From NCBI RefSeq assembly GCF_023343835.1, contig NC_064437.1, forward strand, positions 5,408,001 to 5,472,000: 64,000 bases of DNA, in the 5' to 3' direction. Each line of letters opens with the position of its first letter. The first letter of the stretch is position 1. Below are positions 1 through 29,844 of the stretch, one piece after another. Below the pieces are notes generated by a model that saw only the letters and a program-made list of their open reading frames with translations, ran no database searches and was not told the origin of the DNA. This stretch comes from Lagopus muta (lineage: Eukaryota; Chordata; Aves; Galliformes; Phasianidae). The translations under genes were made by a program, and so were the position numbers.

Positions 1-351
1 GTGCACAGAATGTACTGCCTCTACTGCCACGTACATGACAGCCCCAGCTGCTGGGTCAGCCCTGGCTGTAGTAGCTACAAACAAACCTGAGACACTGAGA
101 CCTCAAACATGTCAGGTGGGTGACAGAGCCCTGTAGGGAGCCAAAGAAAGAGGTTGTGCCTTGGCTCCCCAGTGCTCTGTGTCTGCGTCAGGTGAGATTT
201 TCAGACATATTGTCTATTCCTACCGCACAAAGATCTATATTCAGCCAGCTATGTCCCATTTAGTTTACCTTGAGTTATGACAGGGAGGGAAAGCTCTGGG
301 GGTATGCATGAAGTCACAGGAGAATTTAAACACAAATGTCTACGTTTGCAG
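1..351 (+). other. SLC1A7 intron (partial)
   Basis: This is intron sequence leading to the tttgcag acceptor at 345-351. No other feature was seen. Confidence 0.7.
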
Positions 352-16593
<16,242 letters not shown>

Positions 16594-17629
16594 CTGCTAC
16601 ACACAGTGGTATCTCATACCCCAGTGACCTGATACCCAATCTCTACCTCACAGCTGGGAGAGGGACTCTGCCTTGAACAGAAAAATGTGGAATTCTCGCC
16701 ACTCTGCTTGTATTGGAGCGAGGGGACCAGCTGTGAACGTCAGGAAAGGCACACAGCTTGCAAGAGACATGGGCTTCCTTAGGTGGAAGATTTCAATACT
16801 GAAAAACTAACTAACGGATGGCTGCTGTTTTATTCTGCACTCATTTGACTCCAATATAATATTTGACACTCCTTTGGCTTCGTTTTTTTTATTTTTTTTT
16901 TATTTGTCCCTTTCTGGTTTTCTAACCAAAGCCTTTTTTTGTGAATCTAAGTAATTGCAAACACTGTATTTATATCTTTTTTTGCTCTGTAAAAACGTTT
17001 CACCAAAACTGCTAAAGATACTAATTTTGTCTAGGATTCTTTATCTACAGACTTTGTGTTTAGTTTTAGAACAGCAGTAAGAAAATCACACTGATTTCCT
17101 GATCTCAAAATGTTGTACTTATCACCAAACAACACCTCAAGCCAAGGTGAAGCAAAGTGTGCATTTTTGCAAGCAAGCACAGCAAGGTAATGCTGAGGGG
17201 CAGCTTTCAGAGACAGGCATTCAAGTGTGATATGTAACACCACGATCCTAAGTCACTGAAGAGCACAGTTTGCCTTCCAAGTGCCAGATTTATGAACCTT
17301 TTTTTAACCTAACTCTTCAGTAGAGTCAGTACCATGCACACACAGCGGCAGAGGCAGTGTGAGCCCAAATCCATAAGCACTGGTGCTAATGCGTCCTCCC
17401 CTGCAGCCCATAGGCCCTTCTGTGTAAATATGTACCAATCTGAAGCTCGAGCTCTTGAACTGTACACTTCACCCTAAGGGCAGACTGAACTCAAACTAGG
17501 ACACGATGCTGGCTAATATTGGGGTTTTGTGGGGAGTCTCCCGGGGGAACTGGACTGCTATTTTTCGTGATTCAGTTGTCAAACTACATTGAAAGTTATA
17601 TCCCTTGCATAATCTACTGAATCAGTTAC

Positions 17630-17635
17630 AATAAA
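17630..17635 (+). terminator. SLC1A7 polyadenylation signal, proximal
   Basis: AATAAA about 1.04 kb after the SLC1A7 stop codon. Confidence 0.6.
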
Positions 17636-17679
17636 ATCTGCTGAGTACGTTTCCAATGTTTGTGATAGAGCACATTTTT

Positions 17680-17685
17680 AATAAA
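17680..17685 (+). terminator. SLC1A7 polyadenylation signal, distal
   Basis: A second AATAAA, followed within about 25 bases by a GT-rich element. The cleavage site is probably near 17,700. Confidence 0.6.
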
Positions 17686-20600
17686 CTTGCTGTTTCAAAA
17701 CCAGGTGTCTGTGCACTTCTACCATTGGTGCCTTCTTTCTCTGCCAGAAAGAACAGGGGAAGTGAGGAGACCTTTTCAAAATTGGAGGTTGATCCAGAGG
17801 TTACATACCAGTTCCTACCAAGACACTTGACATATTATATTAGCTACTCAGGACAGATCAGTTTCAAATAATACGTGCTTGCTATTCTAATACTCTTCTC
17901 CCACCTACAGCAAAAAAGAACCCAGTCAAAAAGGACAATGCCTACACTTAGCAGAAGCAGGAATGATTCATGCACATGATTAGTGGTTTTCCTGGTAAGT
18001 GCATGTACACCTCTTCTTTGAGGGGTCCTTGTTGAGAAAATTCTTTTCCTACACGCTAATTAGTTACCCCAGATGGCTGTAGAGTAGAGGTAGCTTAAAT
18101 TACAAATGGGGAAGCCAGAACCAACAAATACATTTTATTTGCCCATAATTCCAGAGGTCCAAGTCCCCGTTGCTTCCACAAGGTCTGACCTTGAGACTTG
18201 CTTCTTTTTTGTCCATTTCAAAACAGTGTATGCCACAATTCAGCAGTTTCCCACCACACAGGGGGAAATTTGTAGATTTTAAATGCAGCAATACAATTAA
18301 TACAGTTGTTTTTGTTGTATGGACACTTGCAAGAAGCCTCTTACTGCTGATCAGCCACTGCTGATGTGCCCTCTGCCCAATTTGCATGCTGCACAAACAC
18401 CCATCCCACACATCCCAGTGCAGTCACTCCTTCTGGTTGCTTGTTAAATAATCCCTTTTTGATTGTTCAGAGCTTTTCAGACAGTTGTCAGGTACTCAAG
18501 GCAATTAATCTGCAATCAAGAGATGTCCAACTTTAACAGAACTATTTTCCTGATTGATCCTAGAGTGTAGAACAATGAACACAGAACACATGGAATAAAA
18601 AAACTCTCACATTATTCAGAACAATTTGCTCTGAACAAGTCCTGTAATGCACCTGCTCTGCAGTGCCATTAAAATGTGTGATTTCAGGGGGCTGAAGCTC
18701 TCTGAGTGGGCAGCAGCACCAGCCAGCAGGCAGCATCTTGCTTTGACCTCAGCCCACCTGCTTCCCCAGGCCTCCCCTCCTCCTCAGCTGTACAGACCCA
18801 ACCAGTTAGAAGGCCAGATGAATAAGCAGATGAAGAGCAGTTTTAATTCAAACCAGTTCACATATGTTTTTAGTGCAGTCCTAACAAACAGTTGTGTCAA
18901 CACAAGTGGAGGGGTGACACAGGGACAGGAACAAACAGACAGGGATGAAGCAGTGTAAGCTCACATGGAGAGGGCAGGATCTCTGCACACTGGCTGTGCC
19001 AGCACAGTTACTTTACAGTCCCTTGGAATACAGAGAAATGATGAAGCAAAGCCATGTAGATCCACTACCTAGTTCCAAACTAGAAGATTTTGGATGGGTC
19101 TGCCCACACCCCATGCCAAAGCACCTTGGTTTGCCAAGCAGAAAGTGCTGCCAGCCTTACCACCACCTTCCTCTCCATCCACATATAGCTTTTGGCTGAC
19201 TGCAAAGTGCAAATCCCTTTGCCTGCTTGCCTGAGCCAGCTAACCCAGCGTGCCACCCTTTAGCTTAGGAACATCTCCAGATATCCAAGCCAACTCCAGT
19301 GCAAAGAAGCTGTGTGACTTCTACAAAGCGAACTTCAGATGAATAAATCAGCAACAGAAGCAGCTGGTTGTGGTGCACAAGCCCTGCACAATACTGAAAT
19401 CCACAGCTGTACCCCTTATACTCTATGGGAAGTCTCACGTGCGAAGGGCACAGTTTTATAGAATCAACAGGACATTTCAAAATCAGCCTTCTGCATACAA
19501 ACTCTATTCACAGACTGTCCAGTTCTGCTTTGCCACTTTGAAAAGAATCGTTACTTCATATTGTTTTATAGATATCTGTCTTAAACTTGGGCTTTATACC
19601 AATACTTGCCTCCATTCATCCTAAAAATTATGCCGATTTAGCAGACTGCAGCACTTTAGTTCTTCATTCTGGTAAATATGTATATGTAGCTCAGCATAGC
19701 ATGAGCTTGTCTGCAGCATCTGACTGCTACTGCAGTCATTCTGTGTTAAGAACACAAGACACTACTGTTAGCTGTACAGAATCAAAGACAGAGGTTATAG
19801 TCTTTTTTACTATGAGCTTTCCTCCATGTTTGCTATTTTTTGTGTCTCATGGTGTTTGTTGTCAAGCAGCTTGACACACGGTGCAATTAAGCTAGCAGCA
19901 GGTTCCACAGCATATTTGCATGTACAGATCTGTTCATATTTTCCAGCTTTCACTGCACTTCAGTCTGATAAAAATAATGGAGCTGTTCACCATTGAGCTG
20001 GAGTGCAGCTTTGTGTTGCTAAATATCTTCCTCCCACTGTCAGAGCATATAAGCAAGCACATGACCCTCACAAACTCAAAACATCTATGTAAAAATCAAT
20101 CAATCACTAATTGCAACAGTTTGCATGGAATACATTCAAGTACACGTGGGAGGAACATATTTCTTAACTGGCAACATTCAATAGCATTTTGAAGTTACCT
20201 CCCCCTGCTGAGAGGAAAGGGAACTTAGCTGTTAAAAGTAGACTCATGACATCCTAGGGGAATGTGCTGGAAGGAGAGGAGAAAATGAAGAAGGATGATG
20301 TATTAGATACAGCTATGGAAGAAATAATTGGGGAAATACCCAAATTAACACATACTTATCAGAGGCACTAGTTTTATGTTGGTTCATCTGCAGCTGCATC
20401 ATTCTGGAGATACTACTGAGAAGACATTGCTGATAAAACATCATCAAAGACATCTGACAGCAGGTTTCTGAGGATTTTGCCAACATCCAGGAAGCTCTGA
20501 AGTGCCAGATTTCTGTAATGAATCCTTGTGCAAAAATTAGAACTGAGAGAAGAAGCCCCAGCTGGGGCACTCACACATCCCACTGGCTCCTGGAGCTTCT

Positions 20601-22297
20601 GGTTGCCAACCCAAATAAAGTTGTTCATGGAACTGATGTCTTAATTGCAGCTAAGCTTATTTATAGCACCTGAATTGGCCCTATATACAAATCCCAATAT
20701 ACAAATAAAATAATTTAATAACTAGTTGAAGCAAATTGTGTAGTCTCTCTCCATGTTACACACGCAGTTCTAAAGCGCTTAGAAAACACAGTAGCTCTGT
20801 AGCATCCCTATTTGATGAGCTCTGTCTTTCAAAGCTACAACAAATATCAACATCAATATTAGTCCCTCTTTAACAACGGCAGAGAGATCTGACATATTTT
20901 CTGGGCAGTCGGAAAGTCAGGTCTTCGAGCCAGATGGACAGCCTTGAAAATGACCTCAGCCTTTCTTGTGCTTTCCACAAAAAAAATGAAGTAACTACTA
21001 ACAGAAGGTGGTTGCTGTGTGCAAGCAAAATGTATAACCTGGGAACTGAACTGGGTCTGGAAAACTCAGGCAGCCTTTGATCATGCACAATGCTGAGTAC
21101 TCCCGTGGCTGTCTCTAGTGAAAGCCCAGGTGCATTTTTACATCAATACAGCTCCCTTTCATTACAGTGGCAGTGGCCATGAGGAATTGCTGGTTTTCCC
21201 CTCCAGGTGCTGAGCTGGCTGAGACTGTAGCCTTCAAGCTGAGGAGAAAATCAAGGTAGGTTTTTCCAAGGTGATTCTACTGCACATCTTTTTGCAATGA
21301 TAATTTTTGCAATAATAATAACAGCTGAAAAATACCTGATTTTGCAGCACTCTTAAAGGAATCCACAGAAGAGATTACCTGAATGCATCCATTCTCTAAG
21401 GGCTGGGTTGCAAATGAAGTGGATGTATTAAATTTCTCACTTTAGCCTACAATGGCTAAAGATGCTCAAATTCCATCCCCTACTGAGTGCTCTGGAGCAC
21501 GCTGAATGATCCTTCAGGAATTTATAAGACAGTTTGTTCCACATAACCCCAAATGGGAAAGAGTAATAGAACAAGAAGGCTGACCACTGCCTTAGTGGTC
21601 ATTATTCACTACCTCAGACTTCTCATGTGATCCATGGTCAAAAGACCACAAGAATGTAGGGCTTGCTTCCCATCTGTAAACAAAGAAAACACACTTTTTA
21701 ATTCAACAGGGTGTTGCACAGCAAGGATGAATCAGCTGCCAACATGTCAACAATCAGGGGTCTCATCTGGTTACTTCTGTCTCGCTGGAAGCACAGAATC
21801 ACTATCCAGAATATTTACAGGAACTGTCACTTTTCTAGGTGACAAAACTTCAGATTCCATCATTTATATACTAACAGTTACATCTCCATATCCCACATGA
21901 TGATTCATGGCAATGGATTTGGCACAGCTGAGACCTTTGGCAGATCTGTGACACAGAATATTTCAGATATTTTATAGGCTGTGAAAGTAAAAACACAGCA
22001 GTCTGTTACTGAGTGGTATTTGGGGGAAGGAATGAAGAAGGCTTCAAAGAGACAAGATGGTGAGTACTGCTAGGTGAAGAGAGAATGCTTTTTGTGGGAC
22101 AGTGTGCGCTGCCATCCAAACCAGCACTGAACATTCAGTTCAGCACAAGTACCAGCAAGTGTTGTTGCTGAAGTGCTTTCAGTTAAAAGTCATTACAAAA
22201 CCCTAGATTTCCCATGTCGCTGGGAAATACAGAAGAGCTCAGGATAGGTCTTGGTTTTCCTTTTCAGGTTCCATCATAGCAGGGTGTTTTCTCTTTA

Positions 22298-22317
22298 AGA
22301 TATAGAGTTCTATATCT
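22298..22317. repeat. Inverted repeat, 9-bp arms with 2-bp loop
   Basis: agatataga, gt, tctatatct: perfect arms, in the SLC1A7-PODN intergenic region. Confidence 0.85.
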
Positions 22318-24999
22318 GTTTCTTTAAATGCAGTCATCTTTCATCACAAAGAGGTATCTGCGTTTCATTTAGAAATGAAACATATGCTTGTATGTGCATG
22401 CAAACAACACTAGCTGAAAGCCAGAATGTGACCCACCACATGAAACATACTGTAGTTAATTGTGGCCTTAGAACTTCCCTACCAAGGATGTAATACCTCC
22501 AGTTGGTGGTTATTTCCTCCCAAAGATGGGTATTTTAATAAGATGGAAAAAGCGGGGGAAGCAAAACAAGAAGTGTTTTATGTTCACAGATATCTCAAAT
22601 TACATCAGCTACAAATACTGTATGGGCTGGATGGCAAAACCAAAAGAAAAACAAAACTGACCTCAAGATCTTTCATTATGATTTCATTGCTTCTAGTGGT
22701 TTTATTGGGCTTTACCTCTAGGCTATTAAAGGCATATGGAAATTGTACAGAACTCAGTTAAACCATATCTTTAACCCTAATCTTCCACCTTCTTCTCTTT
22801 TTTAATACTATAAATAGTTTGAAGTGTAGAGATCTGGGCAGTGTGTGTGTAACTGATAGTTTACTCAATTAATGTGTATTCTTTCCTTTACAATAGATCA
22901 TCTAATCTTCCCCCTCTCCTAACTGAAGAAAATACCCCTCTGCCATTACGTCCTTTCTAACCAAATATGTGAAGAGAGTGGAACTAGGAGGCAGGAGGGT
23001 ACTGCAACCAGCACTCTGGTTGAACATAACTCCAGCAGGAAGTTCAGAATAGGAGTCTCTGAGCTCTCTTCTGATGGAGAGACCCTCCACTGAAATTTCT
23101 CATTCTCAGTTGTTTTATCATTGGAGCCACATGTAGGACTAAAGCATGGTTCCTTACGATATTTTTTGTGCAAGTGATCTGCAGTTCTCCAGAGGAAATT
23201 TCACAAAAGGAGATTATCTGCATCACAGATGTACTGTTCCTTCCCCCTGCATAAAGCAGGTGGGAACAGCCTGGCAGACTCATTTCAGTTGTTCCTATTT
23301 AGCGTGGCATTGAAAAATTCACTTCAGTTGTTCCTGCTTGCTTTAAAGAAAGAGTACAAACTACTGAGGTGGGTCTTCCAATGTCAAATCTTTGAAGCTG
23401 AGGATGATGAAGGCACATCATGCTGTAGCAGCTTTGTCTTAGGTGTGCCAATAAAGGGCCTATGGGTTTCATTTTGCAGCTGCATTTGAATTAAACAGCC
23501 CTGACTAAGAGGTACACAAAGAAGGAAACTGTGATGCATAAGCAATCAAAGTTCATTTTAATCCTGCAGAAAATATATACCCCAAGTAAAACCTCTCAAA
23601 GCTAATTACTGTCAACAAACACACAATTATATCCTAAGTAATAAAAGCAGGAGACTCACTCATTTCTTGTCTGCAACTGGAGCTGAGAATATTGTAAATC
23701 AATAAGGATTTTTATCAGAACCAACATTCTCAGTAAGATGATGATCACAGACTAAAAACAGATTCTGGAACTACCATGGGGAAAACTTGAGATAGCCTGT
23801 ACAACTGTGCTCTAAAACAGCTTTAGCCTGGTTTAAAACCATTTAAAGTTGGTATTTATTGATGGACTGTTTTATGTCCTTGGATACTACTGAAGAATTT
23901 TTATGGAAACACTGTATACTGCATTATTAGAACACATTTATCATCTGCTGCCTCCACATACATCTCATACAGCTGGCTGACTTTACAATAGCAGTATGAA
24001 TCAGAGCTACAGGGCACACCAATATTTTCCTCACTAAAGGAAATGGAGCTCTTTGGGGAGTTTACTCACTGTTTTTACATTAGCAACACAATAAAGCAAT
24101 CACAATGATAAATTAATGCCTTGAATAAAGCTTAATTCAGATTACATAAAACTCTAAATTTATTTGAAGTTTTTAGAACAATAGTCCCAAACCCACAGAA
24201 AAAGACTCACCAATAACAGTACATAGTGAAATCGATTAACAGAATATTGGAATGTATCACAGAAGAGACTGCTTCCCAACAAAAATATTGTTTGAAAAAT
24301 GTATCTACTCTTACTAAATTTTTGTAAGTAAAATTTGTAAAAATATCAGTGGGCTGGGCCAACACGGTGACAAATAGATCATGAACTATCAGGAACGACT
24401 GTCAAAAGAGAGCAAGCATGAAGCTTCAATCACAGTCTGCTGCCTTAAGCCACTGAAAGCATATGAAGAAGAGTCGATTGTGTCTCTGCTTTAAAAAGTT
24501 GCAGATAAATAGGCTCTTTGTTTCTAGGATTATCTAACAAGACTGACATAGGAAGCAAAGGAGCGTGAAGGCAGTTCGATCAGCTACCAGTAATATTTCC
24601 TTCTGCTGCCCTGAAAGAAATACAGCAGGGCCAACCTAAGAAGTTGCTACAGTGAAGTACAACTTCAGCCTAGATCCTTCCATGGCTGCTCAGCCCATGC
24701 AGCCAAGGATAACTGCTGGCAAAGCACCAGAAATTCAAGGCAGTTCAGCTGCTATGCTGGCACAAAGGAGGAGCTGAGAAGCACAAGGAAAGGCAGTGGT
24801 GTGCTCCTGCTTTCCCCTCTGCATGGACCAGCAAGGAGCAAGAAAAAGGCAATTGGGTCCTAAGGAAGACACTTCCTAACCTCACCTACTTTGTTAATGC
24901 ATATCCATAGCTTCACTCCTGACCATACGTAACTTCTACTACTCTGGATCCTAGTTCTTTTCAGAAGTTCCTTTCCTGCAAAGCAAATGATCAGGGGGG

Positions 25000-25900
25000 G
25001 TTGCACCACAGGCGCCTCAAGGGCCGGGCTGCCAGCCCAACCCCTCAGCACCTGCAGGGGTTGGAGGATCCTTCTCCAACTGCCCTCTTAATGGACACTG
25101 CAGTGATATTTGTGGGAGGGAGATAAGAAAAACAATCTCCAAGTCTCCAAAGCAACTTGTTTTCCACAGAACATCAACCGATCGTAGCAGGCTGACAGGG
25201 AGGGGGCTGCACAGAGGGTGGATGGTGACTGCTGGGGGAAGCAGCCCTGCAGCAGTGCTGTCACAACACAGAGCTGGGTGCTGGTGGCTCCCTAGGGTCC
25301 CCCACTCCCATCCTGACCCACCACAACTCACCTCTCCTGCCTGCACGCTGCTGGGGATGGCCGGTCACCTGCAGGTCCTGCTGTCCCTCACACTGGGCCT
25401 CGCTGGGCGCCATCTTGGCTGGAAGGACTCATCAGGCACCACCGCCCTCCCCACAGAGCGCTGCTGGGCTGCGCCTCTGCTCCTCACAGCACGCGGGATG
25501 GCGGCACTCCTCTGTGAGGCCTTTCTGCCCACCTGGGGCAGGGAGATCCCTTCACTTCTCTGAACACAGGGAGTGGAGGGGAACGGGCTCCCACAGATGG
25601 CCTCAGTGCCAGCCTGGCACCCAAAAAAGACAAATGGCCACAACCCCTCTTGGAGGGAGACAAAATCGCTGCAGATTACCTATCCTTCTATCCTTGGCCT
25701 TTTTTTCCAAGGAAATCCACAACAACAAGCCCCCAGGATTAGCCAGAGGGGAATGTGCTAAAGAGAGGGGTGCGGATGTGGGAGCAGGTGCTGGGGCCCT
25801 CCTTTGGACGGCATGGCCATGGGGCCAGGAGCTGAACACAGACAGACGGGAGAACGGCTGCAAAGGGCCCCATCCACACTGTAAGCACAGCTGGGCTATG
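25000..25900. other. GC-rich intergenic patch, possible orphan promoter
   Basis: This stands out from the AT-rich surroundings. From about 25,160 to 25,560 I count roughly 12 CpG, with a gcgccatcttggc YY1-type motif at 25,407-25,418. No known gene, splice structure or repeat was recognised. Overlapping open frames on both strands are expected from the GC content. Confidence 0.35.
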
Positions 25901-26972
25901 TGCCCACCATCTGAAGGAAAAGCTTGTTATACACAGGCTATTTTTGGCATCTACTCAGTTCTTTAAAGCTTATGTGCTGCATTTGCAGTCTTGCTGCTGG
26001 GTAAAACTGTATCCAGTCTCAGAAAAATGCCATTTTCTGCAATACCCTCTGTAATGAGGAAACATGGTCTTAAAAGAAACATAGCAAATAAACCCAGATC
26101 TCAGTTTACATACAGACCACACATGAATACCGAGCACGGCCAAATGCACACTTAGGATTAAAGTTGCCAACTGAATGTTTCAGACTTCAGCATTTCACTA
26201 TCCAGAACATCTATGTCAGCATTAAAAACTTGCTGTTCTTCTCTTTCTCAAATCTGAGCATCTCACAGGAAGAATGTCACATGGTTATGTTGTCTCTTTT
26301 TGCCCCAACTTTTTGGCCTAAAGAGAAGTCAGCTTCCCAGCTCTCCCCATTTTCAGTTGAAGGCCATAAAAAGCAAGATTTTGTATGTGGGTCCTGTTCC
26401 ACCAAAGGTTTGGGTTGGAACTTGGGAACAGAGTTACCATCCATAGCCAAGAAAAACGTGCGTGCTAAGTCTTGTGGACATGACTTTTCCTTATAATCTC
26501 TCAGGGCCTTTTATCCCTTTAAAGGAACTAAACAAACTACGAGCTTGATTTGGCTTTTAACGTGCTGAGGAGCAGTGGGTTGTTTTTCTTGTTGTTGCTG
26601 GGAAAAATTGTCCCATTCAAAGGACAGATTCCATATGCAGATTCTCACAGAATCACAGAGCAAGGCATCGAAGTTTAAAAATAATCAAACACTTCTACAT
26701 CAAACTGTATAATTGTGCAAACTGTCAGCTTGTTCAGGAGTATAATAAATAAATCTATTTCACCAAAGACTAGCAAAACTTGCCACTGGGGTTTGCCACT
26801 AGCAATTACTCATTGATTTGATCTACATTCTGTAAATATTTCACATAGAAATCTATCCCAAAAGTCAGAATGCTATTCTATTTCTCATCTGTATGGATGA
26901 TATTAAAAAATGTGTTTGTCTGGTTTGTTGGGTTTTTTTGTTTGCAATTGTTCAGGGCCAAGTTATGGGTTA

Positions 26973-26995
26973 TTTGTTTGTTTGTTTGTTTGTTT
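26973..26995. repeat. (TTTG)n microsatellite
   Basis: Five full TTTG units plus TTT. Confidence 0.9.
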
Positions 26996-28247
26996 CAATA
27001 ATTAATCTTTCCTTCTGTGACTTACAACCATCATAAATTGTCTAAGAAAATATCAGCTTGAAATTACTGTCATGTGCTACCCCAAAGGGAGAGTGTGGAA
27101 TTAAGCCTTCTCCATCAGAAAAACAGCTGGTTAAAAAGCAGGCCAACTGTTTCCAAGTAAATCCTGGAATACAGCATGCAAAACAACATGTGTTCAACCA
27201 GAAATCCTCAAAAGAAAAGAGCATTTCCTCAAACATATTAGCCACCTCAGATGAAGGCTATTATAAACAAATAGGAACCCTGCCATCCTAGTACCTCTGT
27301 AAATCTTCTTCTCCTTGGTTTCTTTATTTTCCATGATTTGGACAGGACCTGAAAATGACTCAACAGTGAGGTTTTAAATTAAGAGATTATGAGAACAAGT
27401 ACCGTCACGAGATTTGAAATAAACAAAGAAATTTCTGTTGACACTTCACAGTTTCCACTCACTTATCTCTTTTGCTTCATTAGTCTCAATTCTGATATAA
27501 AATATGTAAAAAACTCTACTGCATATATCACACTGCATACTGATATTCAGTCTTCTGGGTGTATCCTCCAAGACATTCACACCACTGCCACACGGTCAAA
27601 CAACAGCAACACACAAACTATACCAAACCTTTGGAAAGTAGGCATAGGTTTTTTATATATATTCATAAGACCAGTTGTTGTATCTTAAAAACTTTCTGAA
27701 AAGGCATATACTGCAGGCAGTGGCAGTAGAGATAAAATATTATGGGATCCAGCCTTATTTTTTTTTTCTCATCCAAATATACACATTGTTCTAGCAGATG
27801 AACAGTTTAATCCAGACTTATTGCTGCTGCTTGATGACTCAAATGCTTCATATACTGCCCCACACATGAAACTACTGCAAATATCCATCTCGTCTGATCA
27901 ACAACAGCTTCTTTGGGGTGCAAGAAAAGAAAAGAAGCATAATACATAGTTCACTTAAAATGCAGTGACAAAAACAGCATTTGAAGGCATGTGTTCAAAA
28001 TAGTTCCATATTGTTATTACAGATGGAAACAGTGAAGGAAGAGAAACAAGGAACAAAAGCCAGCTTTTGTGAGTTCCAAAGCAATCCCTTATGATCCCGG
28101 GTCTTGTATAAGATGATTTGGAAGCTTTGGAAAGGCATTCAGGGTCTCTCCCTGAATAAGGCACTGCAACACACTGTCTTCCATAAGCCTGGCCCAGTGC
28201 CATGACAGTTTCTGTATAATTCATTGCACATTCTGCTAAGTGTTCTA

Positions 28248-28269
28248 TATATATCTATATAGATATATA
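28248..28269. repeat. 22-bp perfect AT palindrome
   Basis: The sequence is symmetric about 28,258/28,259 (core atatctatatagatat). Confidence 0.85.
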
Positions 28270-29278
28270 CACATAGAAATATATGTAATTTTCCATATGC
28301 TTTGCTGCAAAACAAGAGAAAAACAAAATCAGTTACATAACAGAATACAGAATTCATAACAGGCTAAATTTAGTATCTGCTGAAAAGTTGCACATGCTCC
28401 AAACCACAGATGTGCTGATAAAGCTGCATATATTCTAATAATTATATTGGATTACATTTCTTTTTTTTTTTCTCACAAAGGTTTGACACAGCCTAGCCCA
28501 GAGGTCTACTGTTCGACTTTCTGAGTAGCTTTTGTCCTTTCCAATCCTCATCATTTTTTCAGTGAATTAGCACTATTTCTAGCAATTCCTTGTGTCACAC
28601 TCCATGACAAAATATTCATCTGGGACTAAGCTAAACATTTATTTCCATTTCAAAGTCTTGGAGCTTAAATCCTCAGCAGTAAACAGTAGTACCTTGAACC
28701 CCATCATCTCTTTTAAGTATGAAAAGCTTAAGAGATGTCTTTTCTTATGGAAAAATACATACTCTTCAAATACCAATTTATCCTCATTGTTTCTTTTGCC
28801 TTGGAAAACAAAAGAGTGGCTGGCCAGATTGGTTACGGAATACTGAGATCTTAAATTCAGGATTACCAGTCTGGAATTAAAGTCAACAGCAAACAATTTG
28901 TAACCACCCAGAGGCTTTTCAATAAGTCTGAGTGAAGTGATCGATGTACACTTGCCAAGACTTACCAGTAGCAAATCATAGGCTGTTTTAAGAACTTAAG
29001 CATGGCTATCCTGAACCAGGCATCAACTCAGCTGTGCGTACTGTCTCCCAAAGTGACCTGAAGTGGATATTCTTTCCATAAGAAATATTCCAAGTATAGT
29101 ACTATCTTCCTACACACTCCAGTGGTCAGTGATTTAAGGATTGTCTAAAATAGATGTTGCTTCTTAGCCTGGTGTTTAACAGACACTGATGGGCCTATCT
29201 TCCTTTAATTTGTCTTATTTTTTTAATCCACTTTCAGCTCACATGGTCTTCTGCATCATTGAACTCTGCAGTTTGTTC

Positions 29279-29284
29279 TTTATT
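29279..29284 (-). terminator. PODN candidate polyadenylation signal
   Basis: TTTATT on the + strand (AATAAA on -), about 400 bases beyond the PODN stop. It is the nearest canonical signal, so a short 3' UTR (29,285-29,681) is inferred. Confidence 0.45.
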
Positions 29285-29681
29285 TTCCTTTTAAACCAGC
29301 TACTTAATAATATCATGAAATATCTTCATTAAAAACTAAAAATTAAAAAAAGGAGAAAAAAAAACAGAGCTGGTAAATAAGATCCACAATCTTTACCTAC
29401 TGTATCTTTGTGGTTATAAGCAGGGGTCACCATGAGGAGTCCACTGCCTCCAATAAAATAAAGATATTTACTGATTGTTTCGTTTTAAAATTAATGTATT
29501 TTCTGCCTTTTTGTATTCTGCAATTCCTGGTCATACTGGGGTGAAAGACACCTCCTGTTAAGTTTCAATCATACTTGTAAATTGGAGTTATTTACACAAG
29601 TCTGAGAACTGAGTCCGTGATTTAACTAAACATCAGCTGTTACCTTCCACATGGCGTGCCTGTGTGAGTTCACATTTTATC

Positions 29682-29844
29682 TCAGTTTTCCTCATCTTCC
29701 TCATCTTCTAATTCCTCTTCTGAGTCATCCTTGTTCTTTGAAGTGTTGCTGAATTCAAGGTTCCCTTCAATATCCAGTACTTGTAAGTGCTGTAGACTTT
29801 GGAAGATATTTACCTTCAGTGCTCCAACTGCAATCTTATTAAAC
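29682..29844 (-). CDS. PODN: PODN last coding exon: final LRR and acidic tail
   Basis: It encodes [20 protein letters not shown], then [18 protein letters not shown] and the acidic tail [18 protein letters not shown] is at 29,684-29,682. The acceptor is tttgcttaaag. The exon is not obvious from open-frame length alone and was found by following the split Arg codon. Human podocan also ends in a poly-acidic tail after DIEGNLEF. Confidence 0.93.

Larger units (their letters stand above)
16594..17705 (+). other. SLC1A7: SLC1A7 3' UTR
   Basis: About 1.1 kb from the stop codon to the last good polyadenylation signal. It contains T-rich tracts near 16,885-16,905 and no competing gene. The end point is inferred from the two signals at 17,630 and 17,680 and the GT-rich sequence that follows (ggtgtctgtg at about 17,704). 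Confidence 0.7.
17706..29270. other. Intergenic space between convergent SLC1A7 and PODN
   Basis: About 11.5 kb with no exon that I recognise. The contents are AT-rich unique-looking DNA, a palindrome at 22,298-22,317, a GC-richer patch at about 25,000-25,900, a TTTG repeat at 26,973-26,995, a possible very degraded CR1 tail near 26,645, and a 22-bp AT palindrome at 28,248-28,269. Open frames here are short, unlike any family I know, and mostly lack an ATG start. Confidence 0.6.

Noticed and set aside
25415-25966. 183-codon + strand frame in the GC-rich intergenic patch
   Set aside because: It overlaps several other open frames on both strands and has low-complexity Pro/Gly/Arg/Ala content with no known domain.
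26641-26690. Possible CR1 tail (cacagaatcacagagcaagg)
   Set aside because: Only about 20 bases match; too short and diverged to call.
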